From the NCBI GenBank assembly GCA_027063295.1, contig JAMORZ010000162.1, positions 1-29,810 on the forward strand: a stretch of DNA of 29,810 nt, given 5' to 3'. This document shows positions 1 through 8,248 of this stretch, piece after piece. Within the stretch, counting starts at the first letter, position 1. Each line of letters begins with the position of its first letter. The notes under the pieces were generated by a model. The model was not told where the DNA came from, did not search any database, and saw only the letters and a program-made list of their open reading frames with translations. Position numbers and translations under genes: made by a program. Source of the stretch: Sulfurimonas sp. (GTDB lineage Bacteria; Campylobacterota; Campylobacteria; Campylobacterales; Sulfurimonadaceae).

Positions 1-2926
1 CAGCACTACCTGCACCCTTAACAGCTGCAGCCATAAATTTAGGATCGTTCATATTACGTGCAACTGGTTGAGAATCAACTTTACCATCACTTACACCATT
101 AGGGATAGATACAGAATTAACAAGTTTCCAACGACCTCCATGGTGTGAACAAGCCAGTGTACCAGGAAGTACACCCTCTGTTGGCACAGCCATAGCAACA
201 AAGTAACCAGACTCAAGACCTGTTACACTATCTACAATTCTAACGCGAATAGCATCACCACGTTTAAAACCTTGGCGAGCCGCATCTGGAGTTGAGATCC
301 AGATAGGATCATGGTTTTGCGATATCTCCATAAGATGCTTAGAGTTTGCAGAACGTGTATGGATATTATATGGTAAACGGAACACTGTATTGAGTGCATA
401 CGAGTTCTCTTCAGTCATATAAGAGTGATCTACATGAGATACAATATGTGACATCTCTTTTTTCTCTTGAGGAGTTCTTGGATAGAACGGAATAGCATAC
501 TCTGGCCATTTCCAATCATCAGCAAGCCACTCACAGAAGAAGTCAAGTTTTTTATCAAGTGTAGCAAAACCTTCCATCTTCTTACCATCAATCTCAATAC
601 CGATAGATTTTTTCTTACCGTTATGTTCAGCAGTCATAACACCTGTACGTTTATCGATCTTTACATGATGTTTGTTATATTTATGACCATGTGCAATATA
701 GTTTTTACCATCATCTTTGATCTCACGCTCTTGTGCAGAATAAATTTTATTCTCTTCCATCCAAGCACCATGATCTCTCATATACTCATAAACTGGATAC
801 TCTTTGTTTTTGTAACGTGCATCAGAAGTTGCAGTTGCTTTAAGGTTTGGCAAGTTATCACCAAACGCAGCATCATACCATTCTGCAATCGTAACAGGTT
901 TCCCAGGATTCTTTTTAGATTCCCACATCTTCTTGATACCAAGTTTACCAGTTGGATCAATGTAATTCACACACATATCAAACCAAAACTCATTTTCTTC
1001 CCATACTTCACCAAGACCAGCTTTGATGTGTGCTTCTAGTGTAGCACGGTTAGGGTTGTTTGGTTTCCATCCAGCTTTCTCAAGGGCTACACGCATTACA
1101 GGTTGACGGAATGATGTCCAACGAGCAGGCATTGTTGCTTCTGAATGTTGATCGTGTCTTTCACCAGCAAGTCCAACAGGCAAGATATAATCAACATACC
1201 AGTTTGTCTCAGACCAAGTAGGAGAGAGGTTAAATGTAAGCTCCATCTTTGACTCATCTTTAATTGTCTCAATCCATCTAAAACCATCTGGATTGATCCA
1301 AACAGGGTTATACATACGTGGAATCCAAACAGAAAGTTTTGTAGGAACATTTAAACCTTTATCTTGCCATTTTTTCTGCCATGCTTTATCGCTTAGAAGA
1401 TGTGGTAGCAAGAATGACATCTCATATGTTGAGAGTGGCCATTCTGGTGGCCATGTAAGTTCATTATACACATCAACTTTAGGGATATTTGCACCACGTT
1501 TACCTTGACCAACTGTAGAGCTACCACCCTTACCAGCAACAGAGATAACATGGAAGTGGTGGAAAAATGTACCACCCTCAGGACCAATAGCACCACGAAG
1601 AGCAATTGGTAAATACCCTGTACGACCACTCATCCATCCACCACGGTTACCAGCAGCAGTTGCACGCCAGAAGTATGAAGATATAGAAGTTCCAGCCCAG
1701 ATGAACATATCATAAAGTTCTTCTAATTTATATGCAGGAACATGTGTCTCTTTTGAAACATGTTCAAGAGTGTATGGTGTATAAAGCTCTTTTATAGTAT
1801 CTAAGAAAGCATCAAAATTATTCTTCGTAGGTACTTTAGAGATATACCCTTTTTCTACCATATACTCAAGATATTTTTTGTTATCTAAAAATACTTCCCA
1901 ATTCATCCATTTTTTCACAAAATCACGATCAACTTTATTTTCGTTGAGGATTCTTTGCGTTAAGTAAAGATAGATCAATGGCTCAGTACCAGGCCATGCT
2001 GCGATCCAAAGATCAGCCATACCAGCAGAGTTAGACATACGTGGATCCATAACTACAAGTTTTGCACCTTTTGCTCTAGCATCAGCAATAAACGAAGCAG
2101 ATTGTTGGAAATAATGCCCTGCATCTGCAGCATGAGAAGAGTTCAAAAAGATCAACTTCGCATTCGCCCAATCTGGAGATGTTCTATCATCATTTGCCCA
2201 CTGGATTGTTGGTGTACGACCACCTGAAGAACAAATGTTAGTATGTGAGTTAAACGCATCACAACCAAGTGTATGCCAAACTTTCCCTGTAAAACCATTT
2301 TCATTTGGACGACCAACATGAAACATTACTGTTTTTTTAGAAAGCTCATCACCTTTAGCAAGTGTATCACCCATCTTCTTACCGATAGTTGTCATAGCTT
2401 CATCCCAAGTGGTACGGATCCATTTACCCTCACCACGTTTAGAACCTGGAGCACGTTTTAGTGGAAATGGGATACGATCTGGATCATACATTTGTGATTG
2501 TGTTGCGTACCCTTTTGCACAGTTACGACCACGAGAACCTGGATGAAGTGGATTACCCATATACTTCTTCACTGTAAAAGTTTTTTTATCGATCCATGCA
2601 GTTAAACCACAAGATGCTTCACAGTTTGAACAAGCTGTTGGAACGATCATATAGTCATTTACTTCGATCCCATCAGGATTAGACTCACTTCTTACACCAT
2701 GGCGCTCAATACCGCCACGTTTCCAGTCATTTCCATCTAACTCTTTAAAATCTGCCCACTCTTCCATCGGAGGGTAAAAAGAGAGTGAATCTGGAGTATT
2801 TGTAAATTTACTCTGCTCAACAGACTCAGCTTTTGCATCAGTTGTAAATACACCTTTTGCAATCGCAACACCAGCTACACTAAATGCAGCACCTTTTAAA
2901 AATGTTCTTCTACTTTGTAAATACAT
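1..2926 (-). CDS. PsrA-like molybdopterin oxidoreductase catalytic subunit (3' end outside window)
   Basis: Large catalytic subunit of a DMSO-reductase-superfamily enzyme, probably reducing or oxidising a sulfur compound at the periplasmic face. The gene starts at an ATG (2926-2924) behind an AGGGGG ribosome site and stays open to position 1, giving at least 975 codons. The N-terminus has a twin-arginine motif (SRRTFLK, residues 5-11) and a hydrophobic stretch. A [4Fe-4S] motif lies at C99, C102, C106 and C136. C232, in SHTNICSSGG, is the likely molybdenum ligand, as in PsrA/PhsA/ArrA-type enzymes. It follows the psrC-like gene by 11 bp, giving the order B-C-A. Known PsrA proteins are about 760 residues, so this longer protein may have another substrate (polysulfide, thiosulfate, sulfite or other). 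The family call is firm and the substrate is not known. Confidence 0.85.
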   Translation of the reverse strand, partial: MYLQSRRTFLKGAAFSVAGVAIAKGVFTTDAKAESVEQSKFTNTPDSLSFYPPMEEWADFKELDGNDWKRGGIERHGVRSESNPDGIEVNDYMIVPTACSNCEASCGLTAWIDKKTFTVKKYMGNPLHPGSRGRNCAKGYATQSQMYDPDRIPFPLKRAPGSKRGEGKWIRTTWDEAMTTIGKKMGDTLAKGDELSKKTVMFHVGRPNENGFTGKVWHTLGCDAFNSHTNICSSGGRTPTIQWANDDRTSPDWANAKLIFLNSSHAADAGHYFQQSASFIADARAKGAKLVVMDPRMSNSAGMADLWIAAWPGTEPLIYLYLTQRILNENKVDRDFVKKWMNWEVFLDNKKYLEYMVEKGYISKVPTKNNFDAFLDTIKELYTPYTLEHVSKETHVPAYKLEELYDMFIWAGTSISSYFWRATAAGNRGGWMSGRTGYLPIALRGAIGPEGGTFFHHFHVISVAGKGGSSTVGQGKRGANIPKVDVYNELTWPPEWPLSTYEMSFLLPHLLSDKAWQKKWQDKGLNVPTKLSVWIPRMYNPVWINPDGFRWIETIKDESKMELTFNLSPTWSETNWYVDYILPVGLAGERHDQHSEATMPARWTSFRQPVMRVALEKAGWKPNNPNRATLEAHIKAGLGEVWEENEFWFDMCVNYIDPTGKLGIKKMWESKKNPGKPVTIAEWYDAAFGDNLPNLKATATSDARYKNKEYPVYEYMRDHGAWMEENKIYSAQEREIKDDGKNYIAHGHKYNKHHVKIDKRTGVMTAEHNGKKKSIGIEIDGKKMEGFATLDKKLDFFCEWLADDWKWPEYAIPFYPRTPQEKKEMSHIVSHVDHSYMTEENSYALNTVFRLPYNIHTRSANSKHLMEISQNHDPIWISTPDAARQGFKRGDAIRVRIVDSVTGLESGYFVAMAVPTEGVLPGTLACSHHGGRWKLVNSVSIPNGVSDGKVDSQPVARNMNDPKFMAAAVKGAGSA

Positions 2927-2937
2927 TTATATTCCCC

Positions 2938-3843
2938 CTAACTCATCGGTAATAATTGTGGAATCATGAGCCATACATGTTTCACAACTGCTAAACCTAC
3001 AATAGCTAATATTGCGGCTAATTTTAAAATACTTTCATTTTTTGAACTACGTGAAAGTGCAATAAGAAGCATAGGAAGTAAATATGCCACCCACTGACCA
3101 ATCCAGAACATCACTGTGTATGGTCCATCACCTTTGATGTACTCTAGTACTGCAGCAACCTCTTCAGCTTTCATAGGACCAAATACATACTCAGACATAT
3201 AAAGTACAAACGACATAAATGCACTTAAAGCCAAAATGTTTGATAGACTACGTTTTGCTTCCCAATTCAGTTGAGAACCACCAAGTAAGATCATAAATGC
3301 AGAACCTGAAAGGAGAGCTGCAAAAATCATTTGTGCTGATTCTGTTGGCATTTGCCACAACTCACGTGCAGTACATTGAGACATCAACCCTGCTGTATAA
3401 AGAGTTACAGGAATCGCAAGTGCTACTACCCATGGAAGTGTTTTATCAAACGCAGCATCATCTTTTTTGATAAAAGATAAAAATGCAAGAAGGAACAAAA
3501 GACCAACAAATGCTGTTGCCATCCATGCACCAACTGTAATTGCTGATGTTACATGTGGATAGAAAAAGATATGCCACATACGTAAAGGCTGATGTAAATC
3601 AGCTAGTGTAAAGAGTAAAAAGATATGGATAAATACTATCGCAACAACTGTTGTTTGAAATCTTAATTTTCCAACCTGTTGAGGGTATCTTTTTAAAAGA
3701 AGCATAAGCATAAAGATTACACCTGTACCGATACTCTTTGCCCACATATTTACAGTAACAAGCCAAGGCCAAACTGTACCTGGTAATGCTACATCCAAAG
3801 TAACCACAGCATTTGTAGCTGCTAAAATTTCATGTGCTGCCAT
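2938..3843 (-). CDS. PsrC/NrfD-like integral membrane subunit
   Basis: Membrane anchor and quinone-reacting subunit of the adjacent molybdenum enzyme, by homology to the NrfD/PsrC family. The 301-residue protein is almost entirely hydrophobic, with about eight or nine membrane segments separated by short charged loops. The N-terminal stretch TVWPWLVTVNMW and a segment near residue 150 resemble NrfD-type proteins. Its ATG overlaps the stop of the psrB-like gene by one base (TAATG), and its TAG lies 11 bp before the psrA-like start, so the three genes are surely co-transcribed. NrfD subunits do not bind haem and exchange electrons with menaquinone; this is family knowledge. DmsC/SoeC-type anchors are the alternative. 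Confidence 0.82.
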   Translation of the reverse strand: MAAHEILAATNAVVTLDVALPGTVWPWLVTVNMWAKSIGTGVIFMLMLLLKRYPQQVGKLRFQTTVVAIVFIHIFLLFTLADLHQPLRMWHIFFYPHVTSAITVGAWMATAFVGLLFLLAFLSFIKKDDAAFDKTLPWVVALAIPVTLYTAGLMSQCTARELWQMPTESAQMIFAALLSGSAFMILLGGSQLNWEAKRSLSNILALSAFMSFVLYMSEYVFGPMKAEEVAAVLEYIKGDGPYTVMFWIGQWVAYLLPMLLIALSRSSKNESILKLAAILAIVGLAVVKHVWLMIPQLLPMS

Positions 3844-4481
3844 TAGTGGTGTCCTCCTACAGGAAGTGTTGTTATCTTATTAAAGAGTGAATGCCCTTCA
3901 ACTCTATGTGATGCAAGTGGATTAAGGTTTACATTACCACCACCAACATAGAAGTGATGAGGGTTTGTACCCTTCTCTGGCTTACGAACTTGTACACCCG
4001 CTTGATTTTCCATAATATATTTTGAGATATTTGATGTTGGATCATCAAGATCTCCAAATATATTTGCCTGCACTGGACATGCTACAACACATGCTGGCAT
4101 CATAGAACTTGCTACACGGTGAGCACAGTATGTACACTTGTCAGCTGTTTGTGTTTGTGGATCAATATAGATAGCACCATAAGGACAAGCCATAACACAA
4201 CCTGCACACCCAATACATCTCTCTTTATCAATGTTTACAATTCCATTTTCTAAATAGTGCAACGCTGAAACTGGACAGATTCTCTCACACGGTGCATTTT
4301 CACAATGATTACAACGAAGTGGTGTAAATGTTCTTTTTGTTTCAGGGAACGTTCCCACATCAACATACTTTACACGTAGTCTCCATGTACTCAGTGGAAC
4401 TTCATTTTCCACTTTACATGCGATCTCACATCCTTTACAACCCATACATAGGTGTAAATCAACTAGGAAACCTAATTGCAT
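3843..4481 (-). CDS. PsrB-like four-cluster [4Fe-4S] ferredoxin subunit
   Basis: Electron-transfer subunit linking the membrane quinone subunit to the molybdenum subunit. The 212-residue protein has the four cysteine groups of this family in order: CMGCKGCEIAC near residues 14-24, CNHCENAPCERIC near 58-70, CIGCAGCVMAC near 90-100 and CTYCAHR...CVVAC near 117-137, enough for four [4Fe-4S] clusters. No signal peptide is present; such subunits are exported folded with the Tat-carrying partner. The gene begins the B-C-A operon, and its ATG has a good AAGGAG site. Cluster order and content match PsrB, PhsB, NrfC and DmsB alike, so the enzyme's substrate cannot be told from this subunit. Confidence 0.85.
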   Translation of the reverse strand: MQLGFLVDLHLCMGCKGCEIACKVENEVPLSTWRLRVKYVDVGTFPETKRTFTPLRCNHCENAPCERICPVSALHYLENGIVNIDKERCIGCAGCVMACPYGAIYIDPQTQTADKCTYCAHRVASSMMPACVVACPVQANIFGDLDDPTSNISKYIMENQAGVQVRKPEKGTNPHHFYVGGGNVNLNPLASHRVEGHSLFNKITTLPVGGHH

Positions 4482-4543
4482 ATATTCTCCTTTTTTTGCC
4501 TAAAAGGCTTTTTTAAGATTTATAACTAAGACTAATTACATAT

Positions 4544-4581
4544 AAAAGAAGCCCTTATGCACGGCATTCTAGGCTTTTTTT
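4544..4581. terminator. Two-tier hairpin in the hisD-psrB-like gap
   Basis: AAAAGAAGCC at 4544-4553 pairs with GGCTTTTTTT at 4572-4581 (10 pairs, one G-T). Inside it, ATGC and GCAT form a second short stem around ACG. A T-run follows on the plus strand; on the minus strand the stem ends in a weaker T-rich tail. It could be a second terminator after hisD or a structured leader of the psr-like operon. The rest of the 243-base gap (4482-4724) is AT-rich with no gene seen. Confidence 0.5.
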
Positions 4582-4716
4582 CTGTTTCTATGGTAACTAA
4601 GAATTCTTAAAATAACTTATAATTAGAAGGTGAATTTTAAATATATTGAGTTTGTGTGTATATTTGGTAAACTTATATTTGAAGTGGTGATATTTATTAT
4701 AATTTTAAATATTATT

Positions 4717-4741
4717 GAGTGAGATTAACCTAATCTCACTC
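4717..4741 (-). terminator. hisD terminator hairpin that includes the stop codon
   Basis: Perfect 11-bp inverted repeat GAGTGAGATTA / TAATCTCACTC around a 3-base loop. On the minus strand it contains the last hisD codons and the TAA stop, and is followed by a very A/T-rich stretch. Probable end of the hemerythrin-to-hisD transcript. Confidence 0.6.
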
Positions 4742-6014
4742 TTACTGATTGTTCATGAGCTGTTAAACTCTCAGTGTTTGCAATCAGTGCACACTCCTCA
4801 CCTATCTCATTGATAGCTTGAGAGCTAAAAGAGATAATGGAGCTTTTTTTCATAAAATTCTCAACCCCAAGTGGTGAGTAGAACTTCGCTGTTCCTCCTG
4901 TTGGAAGTGTATGGTTTGGTCCTGCTATATAATCTCCTATCGCTTCTGGAGTATTATGTCCTAAAAAGATAGCCCCTGCATGCTTGATGAAAGGAAGCAG
5001 TTCAAATGGTGATGATGTTGCAACCTCCAAATGCTCTGGTGCTATTTGATTCATCAATGCTATTGCTTCATCCATATCTTTAGTGATAATGATAGCACCC
5101 CTCTCCTCAATAGACTTTCTTGCTATCTCTTGGCGTGGAAGTTTTGTAAGCCAGTTTTCTATCTCCACTTTTACTTCATCTGCAAGTTTTTGACTTGGTG
5201 TGATAAGGATAGAGCTTGCCATCTCGTCATGTTCAGCCTGAGAAAGAAGATCAATCGCAAGGTGGTTTGCGTTTGCAGACTCATCTGCTAAAACACCGAT
5301 CTCACTTGGTCCTGCAATCATATCTATATTGACTTCACCAAAGACCATCTTCTTAGCAGTTGCTACAAAGATATTTCCAGGACCTGTAATAACATCAACC
5401 TTAGGGATCGTCTCAGTACCATAAGCCATAGCTGCAATAGCACTTGCTCCACCTACCTTATACACCTCTGTAACACCACAAAGATGACAAGCTGCAAGTA
5501 GAAGCTCGTTTGGTTCATTTTCTGGTGTTGGTGTACATACAACAATATTTTCCACACCAGCAACCTGAGCAGGGATAACATTCATCAACAGTGATGATGG
5601 ATAAGCCGCCTTACCACCAGGGATATAAAGCCCTGCACTATCAACTGCAGTTACTTTTTGCCCCAAGATAGTTCCGTTTTCTTCTGTATCTATCCACGAT
5701 TTTGGCTTTTGTTTCTCATGGTATGTTTTGATACGGTTATATGCAAGATGGAGTGCATCCAGAAGCTCTTTATCGATATTGTTATATGCTTTTTCCATCT
5801 CCTCAGAAGAGATTTTCAATTCACTATCTTCTTGTGGACTCCATCCATCAAATTTTGATATATGTGACTTGAGTGCTGTATTTTTTTGAGTTTTTATCTC
5901 ATTGATAATTCCACCAACTATCTTAGATACATTATCCATATCCATTTTTCCACGGCCCAAAAGCTCATCGAATTGAGCCTGAAAATCTGCATCATTTACA
6001 TTTACAAATATCAT
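4725..6014 (-). CDS. hisD: Histidinol dehydrogenase
   Basis: Catalyses the last two steps of histidine synthesis, the NAD-dependent oxidation of L-histidinol to L-histidine by way of the aldehyde, in the cytoplasm with Zn2+. The length of 429 residues is normal. Family motifs in order are GGKAAYPSSLLMN, VITGPGN, MIAGPSEIGVLAD, LLSQAEHDEMASS (metal and catalytic region), APEHLE with the catalytic Glu-His, and GPNHTLPTGGTA near the end. The ATG at 6014 directly abuts the TAG of the preceding thioredoxin-like gene, whose last codons (AAAGGGAAG) supply the ribosome site, so expression is likely translationally coupled. It is separated from other his genes, as often seen in Campylobacterota. Confidence 0.96.
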   Translation of the reverse strand: MIFVNVNDADFQAQFDELLGRGKMDMDNVSKIVGGIINEIKTQKNTALKSHISKFDGWSPQEDSELKISSEEMEKAYNNIDKELLDALHLAYNRIKTYHEKQKPKSWIDTEENGTILGQKVTAVDSAGLYIPGGKAAYPSSLLMNVIPAQVAGVENIVVCTPTPENEPNELLLAACHLCGVTEVYKVGGASAIAAMAYGTETIPKVDVITGPGNIFVATAKKMVFGEVNIDMIAGPSEIGVLADESANANHLAIDLLSQAEHDEMASSILITPSQKLADEVKVEIENWLTKLPRQEIARKSIEERGAIIITKDMDEAIALMNQIAPEHLEVATSSPFELLPFIKHAGAIFLGHNTPEAIGDYIAGPNHTLPTGGTAKFYSPLGVENFMKKSSIISFSSQAINEIGEECALIANTESLTAHEQSVRVRLG

Positions 6015-6452
6015 CTACTTCCCTTTATTTTTTTTGTCAAAATCTTGTTTTACAACAGCTAGTATCTGTACAAAAATCTTCTTATCTATCGCCCCTACGA
6101 GAGGAAAATTACGATCAATGGCATACATTGGTTCACCATTTGGATCTAAAAACCAAATCGTTGGTGTTCCAGGTCTCCATAACTCTCTAGGAACATAATC
6201 CCCTTTATCTACATACGATATAATCGCTACATAATCTTTGTTTAAAGAGTTGATCACTTTTGCATCACTTAGAGCATTTTCTTCTAACAAAACACAATAT
6301 TTACACTGTGTACTTGAAAAGATAAACAAAATAGGTTTATGCTCTTTTTGTGCTGTTGCAACACCACTTTGAAAATCTTTAGCCCAGTGCACCTCATTTG
6401 CACTCAATGTTGTCACTACAAATGCAACAACTATCAAAAAGAGTTTAGTCAT
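6015..6452 (-). CDS. Periplasmic thioredoxin-like protein with a CKYC motif
   Basis: Small thioredoxin-fold protein of 145 residues, probably periplasmic and acting on disulfides or in redox relay. An N-terminal signal peptide (about residues 1-18, ending TLSANE) is followed by a thioredoxin-like domain with QCKYC (active-site cysteines C50 and C53) and a likely cis-proline in GTPTIWF. This is the arrangement of the thioredoxin_7/DUF255 and SoxW-like proteins. Its start lies 8 bases inside the end of aroK and its stop directly abuts hisD, so it sits between two biosynthetic genes with unrelated roles. A partner cannot be deduced from the sequence; cytochrome or sulfur-enzyme maturation is a guess. 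Confidence 0.75.
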   Translation of the reverse strand: MTKLFLIVVAFVVTTLSANEVHWAKDFQSGVATAQKEHKPILFIFSSTQCKYCVLLEENALSDAKVINSLNKDYVAIISYVDKGDYVPRELWRPGTPTIWFLDPNGEPMYAIDRNFPLVGAIDKKIFVQILAVVKQDFDKKNKGK

Positions 6453-6960
6453 ATTTTTTTACCTTTTTTAAAAGCTCTTTTGAACACTCAAGAGCACTTT
6501 TTTTTGTCACATCTATCACAATGTCAGCTCGCTTAAGATACTCTGGTCTGCGTTCATCATAGAGTGCTTTTGCCTTTTGCAAATCTGCTAACAATGGACG
6601 TTTTTTGAGTTTTTTTGCTGCGTTTGGATGTTTTTTGATACGTTTGATAATCTCATCAAAAGGGGAATCTAAAAGAACCACCAAGCCTATTTTATTGAGA
6701 TTTTTTTGTTTGTAAAATCCACCACCAGTTGAGATAAGTGTATTTTTTACACTCCCCTCAAGCCATTTTGCAACCTTTTTTTCTAAAGAGCGAAAATATG
6801 CTTCACCCTCATCCTCAAAAATGGTTTTTATCTTACGATTTTCCATCGACTCTATCAGATCATCTGTATCGATTGCCATATAATCAGAATGCTTGATCAC
6901 TTCACGCGCCAAACTCCCTTTACCTACACCCATAAAACCTATTAGTATTATATTTTTCAT
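6445..6960 (-). CDS. aroK: Shikimate kinase
   Basis: Phosphorylates shikimate at the 3-hydroxyl using ATP, the fifth step of the shikimate pathway. The 171-residue length fits the family. Visible elements are the P-loop GFMGVGKGS near residues 8-16, the substrate-binding IDTDDLIE around 30-37, STGGGF around 78-83 (the conserved GGG) and the lid region with RPLL. The P-loop has Gly after the invariant Lys where most family members have Ser or Thr; the following Ser may replace it. The start overlaps the end of the membrane-protein gene by 4 bases (ATGA), and the 3' end overlaps the thioredoxin-like gene by 8, so it is in the middle of an operon. Confidence 0.93.
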   Translation of the reverse strand: MKNIILIGFMGVGKGSLAREVIKHSDYMAIDTDDLIESMENRKIKTIFEDEGEAYFRSLEKKVAKWLEGSVKNTLISTGGGFYKQKNLNKIGLVVLLDSPFDEIIKRIKKHPNAAKKLKKRPLLADLQKAKALYDERRPEYLKRADIVIDVTKKSALECSKELLKKVKKYD

Positions 6961-8240
6961 TTAAATGCACTCATATCAAAATCTGGTTTTGTTTTTTTAA
7001 TCTTTGCATACAATAATGCACAACTCATGACATTATACTCAAGTATAGCCATACTTAGGATAAAAGTAAGTGCAAAAAACCATAAAAACTGTGGCATAAA
7101 AAAACTTAAAACAAATCCTCCAAAAGAGATCATAAAAAGCAAAAATTGCAGTTTTGAGAGTCTTTTATCTATCATCTCATTCATTGTTGGGATACTCATA
7201 TACCCAGCACCATTGAGATGAAACCACACAAGAAAAGGGATAATCTTATAAAGCATCCCCATCATGATACTCATCAAAAAGCCAAGTCCAAAGAAAAGTC
7301 CAACTAAAACAGTATACTCTGAGTGAAAATACTCATCACCTACCCAAAAAAAAGCTCCAACACTCAATGAGAGTGCTGCAACTCTCCAATACCATATCGT
7401 AATATCACTCACCTTACGTTTTCGTTGGTTGAGCTTTAGCCATGCAGTTGTAGCAAATGCCCAGAAAAAAAGAGCTATGCATATCTTCGCTATATAACTG
7501 TACTCAACTAAAAAAAGATTAAGAAACAACCACAACACTAAACCAGTTGAGATAATCTTTGCCACCTTTGAGAGGCAAAAGTTTTTAAATGCAGGTGCTA
7601 CATAAAACATTGGTAAAACCTGAAACGCAACACCTATAAGCAAAATCCCTGCAAATCCAAAAATAGCCCAAACACTATGTATATTTGCCAAAAAAAGGTG
7701 TAGCGATGTTGTACTCTCTTGAAGATACTCCCCTAAAAGCAAAAGCCCAAAAACAACTGAAGCTAAGGCAAAAACAACACTTATTGCCATATTTTTCACC
7801 GTTGGTGTAAAGTTTTTTACATCTTTAATTGAGAGTGCTATAAAAAGAAGTAAACTCAAAAAGCCAATTCCAAGTCCCACCATCGCAAGAAGAAAGAAAA
7901 ATGTTACACCACTTAAAAAACCACTCACAAGAGCTATGACACCTACTACCAAAGAGATATGTGCATAACGTGTTAACATCTCAACTTCGACGATTTTCAC
8001 CCCTGCTAATACAGGCAACATCTGTGTTAGTGCTCCAAGCATAACAAAACCAAAAAAACCTATCGTAATAGCATGAACCACTGCGATAGATTCCATCGAG
8101 AAACGGCTAACTAGATTTGCTGGATCTACAAAAAGTAATAACACTCCAGCAAAAATCCCAAACAGAGGTGCACTAAGAAAAAAACGCAGTGGTGCTGAGA
8201 TAGGTGGAGCTTGATCTATTGAGAGTCCATTAAAATCCAA
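6957..8240 (-). CDS. Polytopic membrane protein, haem-copper-oxidase-I/NnrS-like (function unknown)
   Basis: A 427-residue integral membrane protein with about 12 hydrophobic segments. Several helices carry histidines followed by patterns such as HAITIGFFGFVMLGALTQ, HSVWAIFGFAG and FLVWFHLNG. These recall the haem-binding helices of distant haem-copper oxidase subunit I relatives and NnrS-like proteins. The conserved HH ligand pair and the copper-site motif of real oxidases are not evident, so an oxidase role is not supported. It lies 8 bp after a hemerythrin-like gene and overlaps aroK by 4. A role in haem, nitric oxide or oxygen handling is an inference from the histidines and the neighbour. 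It could instead be a transporter. Confidence 0.6.
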   Translation of the reverse strand: MDFNGLSIDQAPPISAPLRFFLSAPLFGIFAGVLLLFVDPANLVSRFSMESIAVVHAITIGFFGFVMLGALTQMLPVLAGVKIVEVEMLTRYAHISLVVGVIALVSGFLSGVTFFFLLAMVGLGIGFLSLLLFIALSIKDVKNFTPTVKNMAISVVFALASVVFGLLLLGEYLQESTTSLHLFLANIHSVWAIFGFAGILLIGVAFQVLPMFYVAPAFKNFCLSKVAKIISTGLVLWLFLNLFLVEYSYIAKICIALFFWAFATTAWLKLNQRKRKVSDITIWYWRVAALSLSVGAFFWVGDEYFHSEYTVLVGLFFGLGFLMSIMMGMLYKIIPFLVWFHLNGAGYMSIPTMNEMIDKRLSKLQFLLFMISFGGFVLSFFMPQFLWFFALTFILSMAILEYNVMSCALLYAKIKKTKPDFDMSAFK

Positions 8241-8248
8241 AGAAGATC

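Noticed and set aside
467..1039. 190-codon plus-strand open frame
   Set aside because: It is antisense to the psrA-like gene, which has clear family motifs upstream and remains open through this stretch; the translation is low-quality and lacks any domain.
4498..4508. Terminator GCCTAAAAGGC with T-runs on both sides
   Set aside because: The stem is only four pairs and lies directly against the psrB-like ribosome site; it is too weak to call as a terminator.
6957..8240. Terminal cytochrome oxidase subunit I
   Set aside because: The paired active-site histidines and copper-ligand motif could not be found, and no subunit II or cytochrome gene is nearby.
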